Below are positions 8,004-15,512 of a stretch of DNA of 30,353 nt, one piece after another. The notes under the pieces were generated by a model. That model was not told the origin of the DNA and searched no databases. It was given only the letters and a program-made list of their open reading frames with translations. Each line of letters begins with the position of its first letter. The stretch's first letter is position 1. The stretch is from Akkermansiaceae bacterium UBA7890 (GTDB taxonomy: Bacteria; Verrucomicrobiota; Verrucomicrobiia; Verrucomicrobiales; Akkermansiaceae), in the NCBI GenBank assembly GCA_002501065.1, contig DLRK01000021.1, positions 1 to 30,353 on the forward strand, written 5' to 3'. A program made the position numbers and the translations under genes.

Positions 8004-9509
8004 ATGGCGGAAACCAGCCCCAGTGCAACCACTCCTCCCAAGTTGCCACCCCTTCCCATCGAGAGTGTCAACGATTTCCCGGACCGGCTCAGCCCCATGC
8101 TGGTCAAGGAACTGCGCCAGGGCCTCCGAACCAGCACCTTCGTCATTCTCTTCCTCGTGCTGCAGGGACTCCTCGCCATCGTCCTCCTGGTCACCACTCC
8201 CATCGCCACTGCTGAAGGCAGCCTTTCCGGCACGGTCGGAGAGGTCGTCTCCAAGATCGTCTTCTGCATCTATGCCCTGGGAATCCTCGTGGTGCAACCG
8301 CTGCGGGGAATCTCGGCGGTGACAACCGAAATCAGACAGAACACAATCGATCTGATGGTCCTTACCCGCCTCAGCGCCTGGCGCATTGTCTATGGCAAGT
8401 GGCTTTCCATCGTGGGTCAGTCCGCCCTCATTGCCTTTGCCATTCTTCCCTATCTCATCCTCCGTTACTCCTTCGGTGGCATGCAACTCTTCGCGGAGCT
8501 TGTTCTCATGGCCTACCTCTTCTTCATCTCGGGGACACTGACGGCCATCACGGTGGGCCTGTCTGCCACCGGTTCCGTCCTCCTGCGCGGACTGGTGGTG
8601 GTGGGAGGCTCCGCGGTCATGATGGGCTACATTTTCTTCGGTCTTCACCGCCAGATCCCGGAGTTCGTTGAAATTCTCAGCTTCACCCGGAGTGACCAGT
8701 CCCTGACCGCCCTCGCCATCCTCGCGATCGCGGTCTACGCCAGCTATTTCTTCCTTGAAGTCGGCACCACGGCCATCGCTCCCACCTCCGAGAACCGTGC
8801 CACCCGTAAGCGCCTTCTCGGCCTGACCATCATGGTGGGGAGCTATCTCCTCCTCCATGCTGTCGATCCCGCCCTGGCACTCACCTCCGCACTCATCATT
8901 GCCGGCTGCATCTCCCTCGATCTTTTCAGTGAGAGGGCCAAGTTTCCCTCCGTGATCTGTCGACGCTTCCTGCGGATGGGCCCGCTCGGTCGTGCAAGCG
9001 GCCGGCTCCTCTATCCCGGCTGGGCCACCGGTTCGCTCTTTTTCCTCACCATGAGCCTGGTCCTCTTTCTCCTGATCTTCCTCACCAACCCCGATCCCCG
9101 GAACTACACCTACGCAGCAATTGGCCTTGGCACCCTTGCCTTTCCCGCCGCCCTGATCCAGCTCTTCGCGCGCGACTCCTCCAACCGCTTCAGCCTCTAC
9201 CTCACTCTCCTCCTCCTCTGCTTTGTCCTGACCGCCATCCTCTCTGAGCTTTACAGGGTCGTCCCCGAGAAACTACTCCTCTGGGTCTTCAGTTTCATCC
9301 CCGCGGTTCTCCTGCCCATCGCTGGTCAATCTGCCTCCTCCCCGGATCAATCCACTGTCCTCCTTGTCTCCGCCATCATCACCGGGATTTATCTCCTCAT
9401 CATTCTTGGTGGATCCCTTCCCCGCATGGCAGCCCTCTCCAAGCTCGAAACCGAAGCCCTCGAGGACCTCGACGCCCAGGATCTCGCCGAGGTGGGCCCT
9501 GACCACTGA
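8004..9509 (+). CDS. ABC-2 type transporter permease
   Basis: A 501-residue polytopic membrane protein with roughly twelve hydrophobic segments. A cytoplasmic N-terminus contains SPMLVKELRQGLRTSTFV at about 30-47, a pre-helix motif common in ABC-2 permeases paired with NatA-like ATPases. The first helix is at about 46-66, and long hydrophobic stretches continue to residue 485. It probably pairs with the ATPase encoded 21 bases upstream to form an exporter in the inner membrane. The position between a MoxR gene and a DUF58 gene suggests that the transporter serves the same envelope process as the VWA proteins. The substrate is unknown. No Shine-Dalgarno motif is seen before ATG 8004. Confidence 0.9.
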   Translation: MAETSPSATTPPKLPPLPIESVNDFPDRLSPMLVKELRQGLRTSTFVILFLVLQGLLAIVLLVTTPIATAEGSLSGTVGEVVSKIVFCIYALGILVVQPLRGISAVTTEIRQNTIDLMVLTRLSAWRIVYGKWLSIVGQSALIAFAILPYLILRYSFGGMQLFAELVLMAYLFFISGTLTAITVGLSATGSVLLRGLVVVGGSAVMMGYIFFGLHRQIPEFVEILSFTRSDQSLTALAILAIAVYASYFFLEVGTTAIAPTSENRATRKRLLGLTIMVGSYLLLHAVDPALALTSALIIAGCISLDLFSERAKFPSVICRRFLRMGPLGRASGRLLYPGWATGSLFFLTMSLVLFLLIFLTNPDPRNYTYAAIGLGTLAFPAALIQLFARDSSNRFSLYLTLLLLCFVLTAILSELYRVVPEKLLLWVFSFIPAVLLPIAGQSASSPDQSTVLLVSAIITGIYLLIILGGSLPRMAALSKLETEALEDLDAQDLAEVGPDH

Positions 9510-9529
9510 CACCCGAACCCTGCAACCCC

Positions 9530-10411
9530 TTGGATCGCGACCTCCTCAAGAACGCCTCGGCCTCAGCCTCGGTCTGTGCCGAGAAACTCCGACTCCCCCT
9601 GCACTCCCGCGTCTGGAAGGGACAGGCCGGCGAGTTCCTCGGTGCCGGGGTCGGCTCCTCCCTCGATTTCCAGGATCACCGATCCTACGCCCCCGGCGAT
9701 GACCCGCGCCATATCAACTGGCAGGCCTACGCCCGCACCGGCCACTACACCATGAAACTCTACCGCGAGGAGGTGCGCCCGGTCGTTGACCTCGTCTTCG
9801 ATGTTTCCGAGTCGATGTTCTTCGAACCGGCCAAGGCCCGCCGCTCCTGCGAACTCTTCTACTTTCTCGTCGAGAGCGCCGCACGCACGGGAGCCTCTCT
9901 CCACATCCACCTCGTGGTGGGTGGTAACATTCGTCCCATCCCCCGGGAAGCGGTCCACACCCACCACTGGCTCCAGACCGCCCGAACCCTCCAGGAGGCC
10001 GACCCGGATCAACCTCCCGACCTCTCCACCATTCCCTTCCGGGCCAACGCTTTCCGCGTCTTCCTCTCCGACCTCCTCTTCTCCGGTGATCCCGTCGCCC
10101 TCATCGGTCTGCTCGGCCACCGCCAGGGCAGCCCGGTCGTCTTTGTCCCCTTCGCCCGGGCCGAGTCCGATCCCGACTGGCACGGCAACTATGAATTCAT
10201 CGAAGCCGAACGGAAGACCCGCCACCCTCACCGCATCGAACCCACAGTCCTGTCGCGCTACAGGAAAACCTACGCCAACCACTTCGAGATCTGGAAGACT
10301 GTCAGCCGCCGTTACAATGCCATCCTCGCCCGCGTTGGCGCCGATACCAACCTTGAATCAGCTCTCCATGAGGAGGCCATCTCCGCCGGCGCCCTGGAAG
10401 TGACCAACTGA
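9530..10411 (+). CDS. DUF58 domain protein (VWA-like partner of MoxR)
   Basis: DUF58 proteins are standard companions of MoxR ATPases and carry a VWA-like fold. The diagnostic motif YAPGDDPRHINWQAYART is at about 53-70, followed by MKLYREE. A MIDAS-like D-V-S-E-S sequence begins at D91. The length of 293 residues is normal and no membrane helix is visible. The reading frame has a stop at 9500. The only reasonable start is TTG 9530 (a CTG at 9506 is the alternative), which places the DUF58 motif at its usual distance from the N-terminus. The gap to the permease gene is 20 bases, so the gene belongs to the same operon. The function is inferred from the family: binding to or presenting substrates for MoxR. 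Confidence 0.93.
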   Translation: MDRDLLKNASASASVCAEKLRLPLHSRVWKGQAGEFLGAGVGSSLDFQDHRSYAPGDDPRHINWQAYARTGHYTMKLYREEVRPVVDLVFDVSESMFFEPAKARRSCELFYFLVESAARTGASLHIHLVVGGNIRPIPREAVHTHHWLQTARTLQEADPDQPPDLSTIPFRANAFRVFLSDLLFSGDPVALIGLLGHRQGSPVVFVPFARAESDPDWHGNYEFIEAERKTRHPHRIEPTVLSRYRKTYANHFEIWKTVSRRYNAILARVGADTNLESALHEEAISAGALEVTN

Positions 10412-10503
10412 GCGAGAAGGTCACCCCGGCCTCTCTGCAGGCAAATCCGATTTCGCCCGCCTTGGTCATTGCAACTTGGTGCCCGAGTGGTGAACGTCTC
10501 CAC

Positions 10504-11181
10504 ATGAGACTCCTCCTGTCCGCTCTCGGAGCCGCCGCCCTCACCCTGCCCTCCTCCGCCCAGGACGGCGTGCCGGACAAGGAGAGCAGCCCGGATTTTC
10601 TCAACCGCCGCGGAACCGAGCACTTCTTCGCCGGTCGCATAGCGGAATCGCTGCAGGACTGGGACCGCGTGGTCAAGATGGTGCCCCGGCAGGCACCCCA
10701 CCACTGGCAACGTGGGATCGCGCTCTATTACGCCGGACGTTACGAGGACGGAGTAGCACAGTTCAAAATCCACCAGACCGTCAACGGCACCGACGTGGAG
10801 AATGCCGTCTGGCACTTCATCTGCGCCGTGCGCGCAAAGGGGGGCACGGTCAGGAACGCTCGCGAAAAGATGTATCCCTACGCCGGCGACCGACGTGTTC
10901 CCCTCAGGGAAGTCCACGCCCTTTTCAAGGGCACCGGTTCGACCGGGAAGGTTCTCGCTGCCGCCGGCCGGGACCAGTCGGACAAATTGAAACTGCGCAA
11001 TCATCTCTGCTACGCCCACCTCTACCTCGGCCTCTATTACGAAGCCCTCGGTGAGACCGGGAAGGCCGCCGAACACATGAAGAGGGCGGCGGTGGACTAC
11101 AAGATGGACCACTACATGGGCAAGGTCGCCCAGATCCACCACAACCTGCGCACGGGAAAGAAGCCGCCTGGCAGGCAATAG
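10504..11181 (+). CDS. Exported tetratricopeptide-repeat-like protein
   Basis: A 225-residue protein with a signal peptide (MRLLLSALGA..., cleavage near SSA-Q at about 19-20) and helical repeats of TPR style. Examples are RGTEHFFAGRIAESLQDWD and then RGIALYYAGRYEDGVAQF, with a last repeat LGLYYEALGETGKAAEHMK. It is probably periplasmic and mediates protein contacts. The frame is open upstream to a TTG at 10462, but those 14 residues would precede the signal peptide, so ATG 10504 is preferred. The gene lies 92 bases after the DUF58 gene and is the last plus-strand gene before the sugar-acid cassette. A hairpin at 11199-11228 follows. TPR proteins are frequent members of MoxR/VWA clusters; the specific role is unknown. 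Confidence 0.85.
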   Translation: MRLLLSALGAAALTLPSSAQDGVPDKESSPDFLNRRGTEHFFAGRIAESLQDWDRVVKMVPRQAPHHWQRGIALYYAGRYEDGVAQFKIHQTVNGTDVENAVWHFICAVRAKGGTVRNAREKMYPYAGDRRVPLREVHALFKGTGSTGKVLAAAGRDQSDKLKLRNHLCYAHLYLGLYYEALGETGKAAEHMKRAAVDYKMDHYMGKVAQIHHNLRTGKKPPGRQ

Positions 11182-11198
11182 GGTCCCCTCTCCTCAAG

Positions 11199-11228
11199 GC
11201 AGCCCCGGCAGATGCAGTCGCGGGCTGC
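11199..11228. terminator. Hairpin between convergent genes
   Basis: A perfect 7-base inverted repeat GCAGCCC (11199-11205) and GGGCTGC (11222-11228) with a 16-base loop lies in the 72-base gap between the stops of the convergent TPR and GntP-family genes. No T-run follows on either strand, so intrinsic termination is only likely, not shown. Confidence 0.4.
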
Positions 11229-11253
11229 GGGTGGGCGGCATCCGCGCCGGCCA

Positions 11254-12660
11254 TTACACCAGCGGGATCACCCGGGAGGCAATCCAGACCACCACGAAAC
11301 CCGCCACTCCCATCAGAGTCAGCATGACCGAGAATGTCTTGAGAGTTTCCCCCTCGGTCATTCCCGACATTCTGGAGATAACCCAGAAACCGCTGTCATT
11401 CATCCAGGGACCGGGCTTCGACCCGCAACCGATGGCCAGGGCAAGATAAACGGGATGGAAAGCCAGTTCCACGTTCTCCAGCAGGGACGCCATCAGGGCT
11501 CCACAGGTGATCATGGACACCGTGGCCGAACCCTGGGCCATCCGGACCAGGGCGGTGCACAGAAAAGCGACGAGGAGAATCATGTTCCCGGAGCCGCTGA
11601 ACACATCCTTCAGGGTGTCCGCGATTCCGGTCTCCTTCATGATCGATCCGAAGGCCGAGCCTGCCGCCGTGATCAGGATGATCGTACCCCCACCCGCCAG
11701 GGCCGACTGCAGAACCCGGGGAATGGCCAGCCCCGGGGGACGATGCTTCACCAGGATGAGAATTGCGATGAGCGCCCCCACCCCCAGGGCCATATTCTTG
11801 TTCCCCAGCAGAAGGACAATCTGCCCTCCCAGAGCGTAGTCGGCCTCCGTCGCTTTTCCATGCAGCGAGACCACAATCGTCCCGGCCATGATGAGCACGA
11901 AGGGAATCACGATGGGCAGCAGCGAGATTCTCAGCGAGGGGAGCTGCCGCCCGGGATCGGGCTCGAATTCTTCATCCAGGGAGAGGGCGGTGTCCCGCAT
12001 CTCAATCCTGAAGGCGTTGTTCGCCCAGCGAGCATAGAGGTATCCCACCGTCATGGTGATGACGCCCAGAAGCAATCCTCCGAGGATCATGACACTGAGA
12101 TCAAGTCCGGGACGTCCCTGATCCCTGAGGGCTTCATCAATGTCAGAGACCACCAGGAGCGGACCGGGCGTGGGCGGCACGAGCGAATGAGCCATACTGC
12201 CCCCTGCCACCACCGCGAGGAGGGCGAGAATGAATTTCTCCGGGTTGGCCTTCGCGAAGGTCCGCACCAGCGGAACCATGAGGTAGAACACCGTGTCGAA
12301 GAAGACTGGGATACCGAGGAGAAATCCACTGCTCAGGAATCCCAGTGGAGCACGTTTTACTCCAAAAAGACTCAGGAATCCTCTCACGATCCGCTCGGCC
12401 GCTCCGCTCGCAAGGAGACACTGGCCAATGACTGCCGCCATCGCGATGACCAGTCCCACCTTGCCGCAACCGCTGCCGAAGGCCGTTCCAAGCCTCTTTC
12501 CGACCAGGGCCAACGGTTCCTCACCGGGAGCCAGCACGGCCACCACCACCGCTCCCAGCATCAACGCCAGGAACGGATGCAGGCGAAACTTCAGGATGGT
12601 TCCTGCCACCACCGCCATTCCAATCAGGCAAATGACGACCGGGCTCATCGTGCACACCAT
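11254..12660 (-). CDS. GntP-family sugar-acid:H+ symporter
   Basis: A 468-residue inner-membrane permease of the gluconate transporter family, which imports gluconate and related sugar acids with protons. Many hydrophobic helices span the whole length. The family signature MNDSGFWVISRMSGM lies near the C-terminus, together with GGGTIILITAAGSAFG and LVPPTPGPLLV motifs. The first ATG is at 12660 (MVCTMSPVV...), but the second at 12648 (MSPVVIC) has a better-placed purine-rich GGATGG upstream, so the true protein may be four residues shorter. It is divergent from the dehydratase gene across a 69-base gap, which makes joint control and a shared sugar-acid pathway likely. The precise substrate is not readable from the sequence. 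Confidence 0.93.
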   Translation of the reverse strand: MVCTMSPVVICLIGMAVVAGTILKFRLHPFLALMLGAVVVAVLAPGEEPLALVGKRLGTAFGSGCGKVGLVIAMAAVIGQCLLASGAAERIVRGFLSLFGVKRAPLGFLSSGFLLGIPVFFDTVFYLMVPLVRTFAKANPEKFILALLAVVAGGSMAHSLVPPTPGPLLVVSDIDEALRDQGRPGLDLSVMILGGLLLGVITMTVGYLYARWANNAFRIEMRDTALSLDEEFEPDPGRQLPSLRISLLPIVIPFVLIMAGTIVVSLHGKATEADYALGGQIVLLLGNKNMALGVGALIAILILVKHRPPGLAIPRVLQSALAGGGTIILITAAGSAFGSIMKETGIADTLKDVFSGSGNMILLVAFLCTALVRMAQGSATVSMITCGALMASLLENVELAFHPVYLALAIGCGSKPGPWMNDSGFWVISRMSGMTEGETLKTFSVMLTLMGVAGFVVVWIASRVIPLV

Positions 12661-12729
12661 CCTTCCATGGGCGAAAAGCCTTCAAAAGAACCGCCCCGGA
12701 TGTAAAGAGAGTTCGTCACCAACATCCAT
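12661..12729. promoter_or_regulatory. Divergent control region of the sugar-acid cassette
   Basis: The 69 bases between the divergent permease and dehydratase genes must hold both promoters. It contains an inverted repeat GGATGT (12698-12703) and ACATCC (12722-12727) that ends just before the dehydratase start codon at 12730. No regulator gene is found in the cassette. The promoter hexamers are not clear enough to call. Confidence 0.4.
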
Positions 12730-14469
12730 ATGTCTGATTCGCGCCCACGCAGGAAGCCCGAAGATCTTCGCAGCCACCGCTTCTTCGCGCCCGACACCCA
12801 GAGGGGTTTCAGTCACCGCTCCCGCCACAAACAGCTCGGCTTCAACGATGACGAATTCATGGGCAAACCAGTCATCGCGATCCTCAATACCTGGAATGAG
12901 TTCATTTCCTGTCATGCGCACTTCCGTCAGCGCGCCGAGGAAATCAAGCGAGGCGTCTGGCAGGCCGGCGGATCACCCGTCGAAGTTCCCGTTCTGGGTC
13001 TGAGCGAAACCTTCATGAAGCCAACTTCCATGAGCTATCGCAACCTGCTGGCCATGGAAACTGAGGAAGTCCTGCGAGCCCACCCCATCGACGCCGCCGT
13101 CCTCATGGGCGGTTGCGACAAGACCACCCCGGGCCTCCTCATGGGCGCCCTCATGGTGGACATTCCCGTCCTCTTCATGCCGGGCGGGCCCATGATGCGC
13201 GGAAGCTGGCGCGGCGAAGAGGTCGCTTCCGGAACCGATCTCTGGAAGTACTGGGCCGAGCGCGGAGCGGGCTGCCTCTCCTGCGACGCCTGGAACGACC
13301 TGGAAGATCACATCGCGCCCAGCCCGGGCCACTGCATGACCATGGGCACAGCCTCCACCATGACTTCCATCACCGAGGTGCTTGGCCTCGCCCTGTCCGG
13401 TTCCTCCTCCATCCCCGCCGTACACTCGGCCCACTCGCGCATGGCCGCTCGCTGCGGAAAACGCATCGTCGAGATGGCCTGGGAAGATCTCAAGCCGAGC
13501 GACCTCCTCAGTGAAAGGTCCTTTCACAACGCCATCACCACTGACATGGCTATCGGAGGGAGCACCAACGCCATCGTCCATCTCATCGCCCTTGCCCGGC
13601 GGGCCGGCATTGATCTCCCTCTTGAGCGTTTCGACGAGATCGCCGCACGCACCCCGGTTCTTGCCAATCTCAAGCCGAGCGGTGCCTACGTCATGGGTGA
13701 CTTCTACGATGCGGGCGGGCTTCCCGCTCTGCTTCAGCGTATCCAGGACCTTCTCCACCTGGACTGCCCCACCGCAGCCGGGATCACCCTGGGCGAAGCA
13801 ATCAGGGATGCCGAAGTCTTCAACGAAGATGTAATCCGGCCCCTCGACAATCCTCTCACCTCCGAGGGCGGCACCGCCATCCTGCGTGGCAATCTTGCCC
13901 CGGAAGGAGCCGTCATCAAGCCGGCAGCAGCCGATCCCCGACTGCTCACTCACCGGGGACCAGCCGTCGTGTTCGAGAGTCTGGCGGACATCAGGGCCCG
14001 CATTCACGATCCTGCCCTGGGCATTACCCCCAATCATGTCATCGTGATGCAGAGCGGTGGCCCGCTTGGTGCACCCGGCATGCCCGAATCAGGGATGCTT
14101 CCTCTCCCGAACTATCTCCTCGAGCAGGGCGTGCGCGACATGGTGCGACTTTCCGACGCCAGAATGAGTGGAACCAGCTACGGCACCTGTGTTCTCCACA
14201 TCGCTCCCGAGTCACACCTCGGAGGGCCACTCGCCCTGGTTCAGGACGGGGACATGATCGAACTCAATGTCGCCGAGCGCCGACTCCATCTCGATGTCGA
14301 AGAAGAAGAACTGGCCCGCCGCCGGGAACAATGGACCGCCCTTCCCCCACGCTTCAGCCGTGGATACGGCAAACTCTTTGAAGACGAAGTGACTCAGGCC
14401 CACGAGGGTTGCGACTTTCGGTTTCTTGAGAACGACGGTTCCAGCACCCCCGATCCCGAGATTCACTAG
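12730..14469 (+). CDS. Pentonate (L-arabinonate/D-xylonate-type) dehydratase, IlvD/Edd family
   Basis: A 579-residue [2Fe-2S] dehydratase that removes water from a sugar acid to give a 2-keto-3-deoxy acid. The overall sequence style, for example KPEDLRSHRFFAPD at the N-terminus and GGCDKTTPG and MTMGTASTM inside, is much closer to the L-arabinonate dehydratase branch than to true biosynthetic IlvD. Cluster ligands are C61, C129 and C202. K131 is the Mg-site lysine position and S480 in MSGTSYG is the catalytic serine. The length matches the pentonate dehydratases. It is followed after 20 bases by a DHDPS-family gene and is divergent from a GntP permease gene, which supports catabolic sugar-acid use. 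The exact stereochemistry of the substrate is not determined. ATG 12730 lacks a Shine-Dalgarno motif. Confidence 0.9.
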   Translation: MSDSRPRRKPEDLRSHRFFAPDTQRGFSHRSRHKQLGFNDDEFMGKPVIAILNTWNEFISCHAHFRQRAEEIKRGVWQAGGSPVEVPVLGLSETFMKPTSMSYRNLLAMETEEVLRAHPIDAAVLMGGCDKTTPGLLMGALMVDIPVLFMPGGPMMRGSWRGEEVASGTDLWKYWAERGAGCLSCDAWNDLEDHIAPSPGHCMTMGTASTMTSITEVLGLALSGSSSIPAVHSAHSRMAARCGKRIVEMAWEDLKPSDLLSERSFHNAITTDMAIGGSTNAIVHLIALARRAGIDLPLERFDEIAARTPVLANLKPSGAYVMGDFYDAGGLPALLQRIQDLLHLDCPTAAGITLGEAIRDAEVFNEDVIRPLDNPLTSEGGTAILRGNLAPEGAVIKPAAADPRLLTHRGPAVVFESLADIRARIHDPALGITPNHVIVMQSGGPLGAPGMPESGMLPLPNYLLEQGVRDMVRLSDARMSGTSYGTCVLHIAPESHLGGPLALVQDGDMIELNVAERRLHLDVEEEELARRREQWTALPPRFSRGYGKLFEDEVTQAHEGCDFRFLENDGSSTPDPEIH

Positions 14470-14489
14470 CGCCCTGTGCGCCAAGCACC

Positions 14490-15407
14490 ATGAGAACCGG
14501 CCCCGTCACTCCCGATCTCCTCCGTGCCTCCGTGATTGCCGTGCCCCCGCTCGCCCGCGCGGACGACTATTCCATTTCGGTCGATGAAAATCGAAAAATC
14601 ATCGAGCACATCGAAGAGGGCGGAGTGAGCACCCTCCTCTATGGCGGCAATGCCAACCTCTATCACATACGACCGGACGAGTACGGTTGTCTCCTTCAGG
14701 TTGTTGCCGGGGCGGCAGGCGAGGACACCCTGGTCATCCCATCCGTGGGCCCGGCCTATGGCACCATGATGAACCAGGCCCTGTCCCTCGCCGAATCCGG
14801 GTTCCCCACGGCCATGGTCCTGCCCATGCAGGGACCCACTACCAGTGAAGGAGTGGTGGAAGGACTCAGCCACTTTGCCCGGGCCTTCAAACGCCCCATC
14901 GTCCTCTACCTCAGGAATCCCGGTTATCTCGAACCTGAGGATGCCGCCCGCCTGGTCGAGGCCGGCCACGTCAGCTTCATCAAATACGCCATCGTGCGCG
15001 ATGATCCCGCTGAAGACTCCTACCTCGCCCGTCTGGTGGAAGTGGTTGATCCCTCTATCATCGTGAGCGGCATCGGCGAGCAACCGGCCATCATCCACCG
15101 TGAGCAGTTCCGACTCACCGGCTTCACTTCCGGTTGCGTTTGCGTGAACCCATCCCTCTCGCAGGCAATGCTGGAAGCTCTCAATGCGGGCGACCTCGCA
15201 CGAGCTGAGACCATCCGCAGCCTGTTCCTGCCTCTCGAGGATCTCCGCAATTCCATCCATCCCGTCCGTGTTCTTCACGAGGCCATCGAACTCACGAAAA
15301 TCGCCCATTCCGGACCACACCTCCCCCTCCTCAGCCAGTTAAATGATACCGAGCGGGCAACTGTCGGAGAGGCGGCCCGGACTCTCCTGCACCTCCACCT
15401 GCCCTGA
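14490..15407 (+). CDS. DHDPS/NAL-family lyase, probable 2-keto-3-deoxy-sugar-acid dehydratase or aldolase
   Basis: A 305-residue TIM-barrel enzyme of the dihydrodipicolinate synthase/N-acetylneuraminate lyase family. The Schiff-base lysine is K165 in SFIKYAIVRDD and the conserved tyrosine is Y140 in VLYLRNPGY. The usual GTTGE phosphate/carboxylate loop is replaced by YGGNANLYH at 51-59, so it is not a biosynthetic DapA. It should act on the 2-keto-3-deoxy acid produced by the dehydratase encoded 20 bases upstream, either dehydrating it further (as in the alpha-ketoglutarate semialdehyde route) or cleaving it. No aldehyde dehydrogenase is present in the window to decide between these. Family membership is firm; the reaction is inferred from context. 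Confidence 0.85.
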   Translation: MRTGPVTPDLLRASVIAVPPLARADDYSISVDENRKIIEHIEEGGVSTLLYGGNANLYHIRPDEYGCLLQVVAGAAGEDTLVIPSVGPAYGTMMNQALSLAESGFPTAMVLPMQGPTTSEGVVEGLSHFARAFKRPIVLYLRNPGYLEPEDAARLVEAGHVSFIKYAIVRDDPAEDSYLARLVEVVDPSIIVSGIGEQPAIIHREQFRLTGFTSGCVCVNPSLSQAMLEALNAGDLARAETIRSLFLPLEDLRNSIHPVRVLHEAIELTKIAHSGPHLPLLSQLNDTERATVGEAARTLLHLHLP

Positions 15408-15451
15408 ACGGCCTCCATGCGCCCCCTCCCTGAGGCGGGGATTCCGGGCCG

Positions 15452-15478
15452 CCAAGGTTGATCGCTCAGGAATCTTGG
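15452..15478 (+). terminator. Stem-loop after the sugar-acid operon
   Basis: CCAAGGTT (15452-15459) can pair with AATCTTGG (15471-15478) as an 8-base stem with one G-T pair and an 11-base loop. It lies 45 bases after the lyase stop and 35 bases before the next start. Only a weak T-rich stretch (TTGTCTTTCT) follows, so it could be a weak terminator or a leader structure of the next gene. Confidence 0.35.
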
Positions 15479-15512
15479 CCTAGTTGTCTTTCTGAGCGCC
15501 CGGAGCCCCCGC

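Noticed and set aside
7551..8858. 435-codon minus-strand frame across the ABC ATPase/permease junction
   Set aside because: The product is dominated by Asp, Glu, Gly and His and crosses two confident plus-strand genes; it is a shadow frame.
11212..12705. 497-codon open frame on the plus strand opposite the GntP-family permease gene
   Set aside because: It is antisense to a clear membrane transporter and is made of Arg, Gly, His, Gln and Asp-rich sequence without any domain, as expected from the complement of hydrophobic codons.
12293..13003. Plus-strand frame spanning the divergent permease/dehydratase region
   Set aside because: It overlaps the start of both confident genes and has no domain, and would leave no promoter space.
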